A DNA stretch of 32,874 nucleotides from Candidatus Peribacteraceae bacterium (GTDB lineage Bacteria; Patescibacteriota; Gracilibacteria; Peribacterales; Peribacteraceae): contig JAQTSK010000015.1 of the NCBI GenBank assembly GCA_028711345.1, positions 1 to 32,874 of the forward strand, read 5' to 3'. Shown here piece by piece: positions 11,501 to 20,500 of this stretch. The notes beneath the pieces were generated by a model that saw only the letters and a list, made by a program, of their open reading frames with translations, had not been told where the DNA came from and ran no database searches. The position numbers and the translations under genes were made by a program. Positions within the stretch are counted from its first letter, which is position 1, and each line of letters begins with the position of its first letter.

Positions 11501-14500
11501 GCTTCGGGGAAGGAGCTCTATGTGTGGGCTGGCTCACAGTACACACCAGGCGGCAGAGTGAAATCCCATGATCTGGAAGTGAAGGGAACAATGGCGATGG
11601 GAACGAGCGGACTCACCCTGAGCGGGAGCTTTGTCGCTTCTGCCGGAACATTCACCACTTCCACTGGCACCCTGCTCACCTCGAAAGACAGCACAGAAAC
11701 GCTCAATCCAGGTAGCAATGTAACATTTAACAATGTAACAATTAATAATGGTCTAGTCGGCTACTGGAAACTCGACGACGGCTCCGGTTCCCTGATTGCG
11801 CGGGATGATTCGGGAAACGGAAATCATGGAACGTGGAACGGAGCGGCAACCGGGAATACCAAGCCGCAGTGGAAGACGGATATCGCGGCGGGATTTGATT
11901 TCTACAATCCGCAGAGTCTGCAGTTTGATGGGGTGGATGATTATGTGAATATGGGAAACACATCGGCGGCCAATTTCGAAAGAACTGACCCGTTTACCAT
12001 AGCATTTTGGGCAAGACTGGATATTCTCGACAACGCTCCACAGATATTCATTTCAAGACAAGATAACGAATCTCCAAATAGAGGTTGGAACATATTCCGT
12101 TATGATAACACCCCGTTGGGAAACGCTCAGTTGGTCTTTGCCCTTCGCAGCACAATCAATACAAATGAAATTCGTGTTCAGAGTACGGATAATCTCTGGT
12201 TCAGCGGAAATATCCGCCATGTTACTGTCAGTTATGATGGCAGTTCCAATGCAGCCGGTATAAACATGTATATCGACGGGGTACCATTTGCGTCAACGAT
12301 AATCAATAATAGTTTAAGTGCCACCACAGCAACAACGCAGAACCTACAGCTTGGTGCAAGGGAAGGAAACAATTTTCCAATCACCGGCCTCCTCGACGAC
12401 GTCCGCATCTATAACCGCGCTTTAAGTGCTTCCGAAGTCGCGGCGCTGGCGGCGGGAAATCCGAATACCGGAAGCGGGGTTTACGTCCTCGGTTCCGCGC
12501 TTTCGCTGAGTGGAAAGTTGAAAGTTGAAAGTGGAGAGTTACGAACCGGCAATGCATATCCGATCACAATGTCAGGAAATGTGGCCATCGGAGGAGGAGC
12601 ATTGACGAGCACGGGAACCGTCACACTTGATGGCATCAATCAGACCATTTCCGGTTCCACGATCTTCAAGAACCTCACGAAGAGCGTGACGGCGGCGGAT
12701 ACGTTGAACTTCGATTTCCGCGCAAAGCAGAGTATCAGCGGAGCACTGACCTTAAACGGTGCTGCCGGGCAGCTCCTGAGCTTGCGCTCAACCAAGACCG
12801 GCTCCTCGGCGAATCTGCTGCTGGATGGAAGCAGCGGGACGCAAAACCTGAGCTATCTGAACGTGAAAGATAATGATGCGACGGGCGGAGCGATGCTGAT
12901 CGGCGGACTGACAAGCACGGACAGCGGAAACAACACCAACTGGCTCTTCGGCTCCTCCATCACCGGCAAAATCTACAGTGATGAAGGCGTGACACCGATT
13001 ACGAGCGGCACCGTCGCCGTGAGCATCAATGGCGGAACCAAGGCCACGGACGGCGTGGACGGCGGAGGCATGTACACGGTGACAGGGCTCACCTTAACCG
13101 GCGGGAGCATTGTCACGGTGTTCGTGGATGACAATGCCGCGGATGCGGTGACGGTGACGAGAGGATCCGGCAGCTCCATGACCGGCGTGAACCTGTACCA
13201 GAATCACCTTATTATAAGGAGTAATACCGGAAGCTCGGCACATGCTCCCACACTCACGAATACGCACTTGAATCTTGCGGATAATGTGGGCGATGCTGAC
13301 GTTGCAGCCATCTACAGTATGGCCGATTCCAACGCCACGCTGCAGCTTGCATCAGGAAAGGAATTGTATGTCTGGACAGGATCTCAGTACACACCGGGCG
13401 GCAGAGTGAAATCCCACGATCTGGAAGTGAAGGGAACGATGGCGATGGGAACGAGCGGACTCACCCTGAGCGGGAGCTTTGTCGCTTCTGCCGGAACATT
13501 CACCACTTCCACTGGCACCCTGCTCACCTCGAAAGACAGCATAGAAACGCTCAATCCAGGCAGCAATTTAACATTTAACAATTTAACAATTAATAATGGT
13601 TTAGTCGGCTACTGGAAACTCGACGACGGTTCGGGCTCCTTGGTTGCGCGGGATGATTCGGGGAACGGAAACCACGGGACATGGAACGGAGCGGCAGGCG
13701 GGAATACGAAGCCGCAGTGGAAGACGGATACGGCAGCGGGGTTTGATTTCTACAATCCGCACTCACTGCAGTTTGATGGGACGGATGATTATGTGAACCT
13801 ATCAGAAACCATGCTTGCAAATGCACAATATTGGTCTATTTCACTTTGGATATACAACGAAGATCCATATACCGATTATAGATCGTCATTTGGGGATTCT
13901 TTGACAACATTTGGATTTCCAACAATTCGAAATGAAAAACAAGGAAACCATTACCAGTTCTATGCAGGTAACGGAAGTAGCTTCTATGTAAATGGAGTCA
14001 TAACCTCAGGATTCGCTCTTGGAAATGTTTGGGAGCATATTGTATTCCTCTATAATGGGGCGGATTTACTTGTTTACCGTCAGGGGACTCTAACTGATAT
14101 TCTCACAGCATTAGATAATCAAACACTTCCACCATCTGCAACAGAATATAGAATTGGAGGTGGTTCAAGCGCTTCAGCAACCAATTTCAACGGCCTCCTC
14201 GACGACGTCCGCATCTATAATCGCGCTCTTAGCGCTTCGGAAGTCGCAGCTCTCGCCGCAGGAAATCCGAATACCGGAAGCGGCGTTTATGTCCTCGGAA
14301 GTGCTCTCGACATCGACGGCAATCTGAATATCGTCAGCGGTGAGCTGAAAACAGGCAATGCACAGGCAATCACGGTCGCCGGAAACTGGAACAATGCCGG
14401 CAAGTTCACTTCGACGGGAGCAGTGACTCTGAATGCGGTGGACGGCGTGACGCAGACGGTTTCCGGATCAACGGTCTTCAATGGCTTTACGAAGCTCGTC

Positions 14501-17500
14501 ACTGCGGCAAGCAATCTCTTCTTCGATTTCCGCTCACGGCAGTCCTTCTCCGGCTCCCTGAACCTGATGGGAGTCGAAGGAGGGTTACTGAGCTTGCGTT
14601 CAACCAAAACCGGCTCTTCTTCGAATCTGCTCCTGGATGGAAGCAGCGGTACGCAGAACTTGAGTTACCTGAATGTGAAAGATAGTGATGCGACGGGGGG
14701 AGCGACACTCAACGCCGGTACCTTCTCCACCGACAGCGGAAACAACACCAACTGGAGCTTCCCGGTGATTCCGGATGTCTACGGGCATGTATACAGCAAC
14801 GAAGGCATCACCCCGCTGGCCGGTCAGACAGTATCGATCAGCGTCAACGGTGCGGCGGATAGCAAGAGTGTGGAAACGGATGCCTCCGGTGCATTCTCCT
14901 TCACGGGGGTGACAATCGCGGCGGGGAATGTGCTCACGCTGTATCTGGAAGACGAAACCGCCGATGCGGTGACGGTGACGATGGCTTCGGGCTCCACCGC
15001 CATGACCGGCGTGAACCTGTTCCAGAATCGGCTGATCACGCGACATGAAACCGGAGGAACGCTTACAAGCACACATCTGGATACGGCGAATAATGTGAAT
15101 GATGCGGATATCAATGCGATCTATACGATGAGCAGTCTGAATACGACGATCGTGACCGGAAAGACCTTGTACATCTGGACGGGATCAACACTGAACCTCG
15201 GCGGGACGCTTTCGGTTGGAACAAGCGGAGCGACCTCGGAGCTGCACATCAATGGATCGCTGACGCAGAATAATAATGTGATCACGACGTACGGTCCCTA
15301 CACGCAGAGCGGGGGGACGTTCACCGGTTCCCCCGGAGGATCGGCCATAAACCTCTATCATCACTTCACGCAGGATAACGGCGTGTTTACAGCTACCGAG
15401 GGTATCCTGACTCTCAGAGGGAGCTTCACCAAAACCGGCGGCACGTTCGATGCCGGCAACGGAAGCATCGTATTCTCTGCCAATGATTCGCCATCCGCGC
15501 GGTCGATCAACGTGGACACCAGCGAGACATTCCATGATGTCACATTCAACGCAACCGCAAACTCGTATGGATTCACGATAGCAACCGGCGATACCATCAT
15601 CGTCGGAGGAACCTTGACGCTCACCAACGGCGTGGTGAAAACCGGCACCATCGACGCGCGAGGGGATATCGTTCAGGAAAGCACAGCGGACGACGGAGGC
15701 ACGGCCACGATCAATTTCGGCAATAACACGCTCCCGCAGACATACACCGTCAACGGGGGATACGGTCCGCTTCTGCGGTTCGACAATGCCGCGAATGCCG
15801 ACGACGTCCTGACGCTAGCCGCGGACGGCGGAATCTACGGCCTCGTCGTCGATGCCGGCTTCGGCGACCATGACATCCCGCTTTCCTTCGACAATCATAA
15901 CCTGACGATCAGTTCGGGAGGATATTCCCAGGCCGCAGGAGCGTTCACGGCATCGGGTGTCCTGACCGTCATCGGTAACTTCACCAAAACCGGCGGCACG
16001 TTCGCTGCCGGGAACGGTGGCGTCGTATTCTATGCGTACGACTCGCCGTTCGCCCGGTCAATCAACGTGGACACCAGCGAGACATTCCATGATGTCACAT
16101 TCAACGCAACCGCAAACTCGTATGGATTCACGATAGCAACCGGCGATACCATCATCGTCGAAGGAACATTAACAGTTATCAACGGTGTGGTGAACACCGG
16201 CACCATCGACGCGCGGGAGCGGATCGTTCTACAAAGTACCGCCGACGGCGGCACCGCCTCGCTCACTCTCTCCGGCACCGGCTCACAAATAATCGAACAG
16301 AAAGGTGGAACTGCACCCAGCGGGACTTGGAAAATCGCAAAGACTGCGGGAAGCGCAACCTTGAGCGGCAATCTCGTGCTGAACACCGCGGGACAGGATC
16401 TGACAATGACCGGCGGCACCCTCAACCTCAACGGCTACAATCTGACGGTCGCGGATCAGTTCGTCGTCGGAACGGGAACCACTCTCCGACTCCACGGCGA
16501 TGAAACGATCACGGGAGGACCGGACAAGGTGTATGCCGCTTCCACGATCTGGTACGACGCGCCAGGCGGAAGCAAAACGCTCAAGACCTTCCCGCACAAA
16601 AACGTGGTGATCGGTAGCACCGGATCGGCGATCTATTCGCTTCCTTCTTCCTATTCCGTCGGCGGCAACCTGACGATCAGCGGAGGAACACTGAGCGCGG
16701 GGGCAAATACGCTAACGGTGTCTGGAAGCTTCATCGAATCCACGGGTACATTCACTGCAGGAACGAGCAGTGTCATCCTGAGCGGAGTCGAAGGAGACAC
16801 TGCGAGTCCGTACGCACTTACAGCTCACAGTTCGCTCAACAACCTCACGCTCAACAACGGCCTCGTCGGCTACTGGAAACTCGACGACGGCTCCGGCTCC
16901 TTGATTGCGCGGGATGATTCGGGGAACGGAAATCATGGCACGTGGAACGGCGCGGCAAGCGGGAATACGAAGCCGCAGTGGAAAACGGATACCGCAGCAG
17001 GGTTCGATTTCTACAATCCGCAGAGTTTGCAGTTTGATGGGGTGGATGATTATGTGGATTTTGGAGATCCTCCAGTCCTGAGAATTACCCAGAGTCTCAC
17101 CGTTGGAACATGGATTAAATCATTAGATAATGGAGGTCGTGTCATCGGAAAGTGGGGTACCAACCATCATTCCTGGATGATGACCACTACCGCGTTTCCA
17201 AGCAGTAAACTCTATTTCATGCTTGGAGCAGGTACATATCGTAGAATTGGAACAGATATTGATGATGGCAGCTGGCACTATGTTTCAGCAATTTACAACA
17301 GCCAAGCACAAACCTTGAACTTCTATCGTGATGGCATCCTCTCCAATGGTCCGTTGACGGGCACTGTGCCTACCAGCCTCGAAGATTCTTCCAGTGATAA
17401 TCTAATAGCAGGATTCGATAATGGTGGAAACGGCTACTACGCGGCTACTCTCGACGACATCCGCATCTATAACCGCGCACTCAGCGCTTCCGAAGTCGCC

Positions 17501-20500
17501 GCTCTTGCCACGGGTAATCCGAATACCGGAAGTGGAGTCTACGTTCTCGGAAGTGCGCTCGACATTGACGGAAATCTGAACATCGTCAGCGGTGAAATCA
17601 AAACCGCAAACGGAGAAAACATCACCGTCGCGGGGAACTGGAAGAACGTGGGAGGATTCACATCCACCGGAACCGTCATACTCAACGCTGCGGACGGCGT
17701 TCCACAAACGGTCTCGGGTTCCACCGTCTTCAAGAACTTCACAAAACTTGCGACTGCGGCAAGCAATCTCTTCTTCGATTTCCGCTCACAGCAGTCCTTC
17801 TCCGGCTCCCTGAACCTGATGGGGGTCGAAGGAGAGTTGCTGAGCTTGCGTTCCACAAAGACAGGGTCATCCTCAAATCTGCTGCTGGACGGAAGCAGCG
17901 GAACGCAGAACCTGAGCTATTTGAATGTGAAAGATAATGATGCGACGGGCGGAGCAGAGCTGGATGCGTCGGACGGGACAAGCACGGACAGCGGGAACAA
18001 TGCGAACTGGACGTTCACACCGACCTATTCCGTCACCGGCAACATCTATTCCGATGAAGGGTCTACCCCCATCACCTCCGGCACCGTCGCCGTGAGCATC
18101 AACGGCGGCACCAAAGCCACGGATGCGGTTGATGGCGGAGGGCAATATACGGTGACGGGGCTGGCCATGACCGGCGGAAGCATCGTCACAGTGTATCTCG
18201 ATAATGGAGCAAGTCCGCGGGCAGTAACTGTCACAAGAGGATCCGGAAGCTCGATGACCGGCGTACATCTTTACCAAAATCACCTCATTCTCAGGAGCAA
18301 CACCGGAAGCTCCGCCAATGCTCCGGCGTTCACGAATGCGGATCTTGATCTCGCCGATACTTCCGGCGATACGGATATCAGCGGCATCTATTCAGTCACG
18401 GGCAACGCACTGACAAGCAACGCGACGCTGCTGGTCTGGCCGGACACAACATATGCTCCCGGCAGCGCTGTTTCCTCTTCCGGCATCACGCTGTGGGGGA
18501 CGCTCAGCCCCGCGGCGAACATCGTAACGGCTTCCGGAACGCTCACCTTAAGCGGAGGGACCATCACTGCGACGGCAAACAACATCACAATCAACGCCAA
18601 TGCCATCGCCACCGTCACCGGATCCATCGTGACACGCACATCGGGAAACATCACGATCAACGCAACCGGCGCGACCGTCGGAGCTTTCGTTCTTCCGGCA
18701 ATGACTTCGTCGGGTTCTGTGTACGTCGGAACCGTGACGGCGCCTTCTCACATCACCATCGGCGGAACGGTGCTTGCCGACGGCGAGAACAGCTTCCACT
18801 CCGCGGGAGGCATCACCCAGAACGGAACCGTTTGGAGCGGGAACGGGTATGGACTCACCGATTTGTTCATGGATACGGATAATTCCGGAACATGCGTCTT
18901 CTCGGGCGGCGACCACACTATTTTTGCCTTTGCCAGACTGGGCTGCGGAACCGGAGGAACGAGCGCACTGGAAATCCATGGACTGCGCACCAGCTACCAA
19001 TTCTCAATCGCCGGCAGCCGAATCCCGTCTACGCTCAGGGTCACGGATGATATCTACGCAGGACAGTACAGTACGCTGTACGCGTACAACGGCATGACAC
19101 AGGACGCCGATATCAATATCGCGAACGGCACGAATGACATCATGATGAATATTGCTTCCGATTACATGGGAAGCTCCACCTACACCCGGCTTTCGGGAAC
19201 CATTACCGCGAACAGGGTGTATATCGAGCAGATGACGCCGCTCACGGTCGACGGCATTGCAGTCAGCAAAGGACTCCGCATCCAAAACTGGAACGGATCG
19301 GGGCCTTTGTCGATCTCGATCATCGGCCCAATCAGCGCGGGAAGCGGCATTGAGCTCAAGGCACAAAATTCCCTGACACAATCGGCATCCGTAACCGCCG
19401 GTTCAGGAATAACAATTGCTGCAACGGATTACATCGCAGCAGCCGACATTACACCGGGGAGATACCTCGACATCACCACCACCGGGAACTACACGCAAAG
19501 GGGCGGAACCGTCGGCGCTGGGCATGCGGGAAGCGATCTTGTAATCGGCGGGAACATGACGCTCACCGGCGGTACGCTTACGGCGCCGGCCGCTGCGGAT
19601 ACATCCTCCTTTACGGTCGGCGGGAACTGGCTGGTAAACGGCGGAAACTTCGTGAAGAACGGCGGACAGGTGACCTTCACAGGTGCCGGGAACCGGACGA
19701 TCAGCGGCTCGACGCTCTTCCATAACCTTACGATCACGGGAAGCACGACGAAAACAGTAACATTCGCCGCCGGCACCACCCAGAGCGTGAGCGGAGCGTT
19801 GGTGCTGCAGGGAGCCGCCGATAATCTCCTTACACTCACGGGATCACTGAGCGGGCATCCGTGGTACCTGAATGTGGACGGCTCTTCCGCACAGACCGTC
19901 ACATACGTTCGTCCGAGCCGGAGCGATGCGAGCGGCGGGGCGGGGATCGAAGTGAATACGGACACCGGCGTGGATGGCGGGAATAACGTGCACTGGAACT
20001 TCGACGTGGATGATCCGGATCTTCTTTCGTTTACATCAGATACTCCCGACGGCACATATCGCGGCGACTCGCAGATCGAAATCATCGCGACGTACGACGA
20101 ACCGCTTGCCGCAGGATCGACGATCACAATCGACCTGAATACGGGACGCTCCGTGACGCTCAGTACGATCCAAGGCTCAACACTTTCCGGAACCTATACG
20201 GTTCAGGCAGGCGATCTATCGGATGATCTTACGGTCGATTCCATCACCAGCCAGAGTGTCTCCGATGCCCTCGGCAACGAGCAGACAGGCATCGGCCTGC
20301 CCGACACGAATATTGAGGATGGAAGCGATATCGTCATCAACGCGTATGTCACCGGCACCGGATCCATCTTCGGCTTTGTTTGGAATGACGTTGACGGCGA
20401 CGGGGTGAAAGACGCAGGAGAAGTATCCGGCCTAACAAACGTCACAATCGATCTTTCGGGGAATACGGTGACGGGCGCGGCACTGAGCTTACGCGACACC

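Noticed and set aside
8171-18420. Diversity-generating retroelement or CRISPR as the explanation of the repeats
   Set aside because: No reverse transcriptase or cas gene is in the window, the variable cores differ in length, and the repeats are long coding modules without short spacers. A retroelement elsewhere in the genome cannot be excluded but nothing here points to one.
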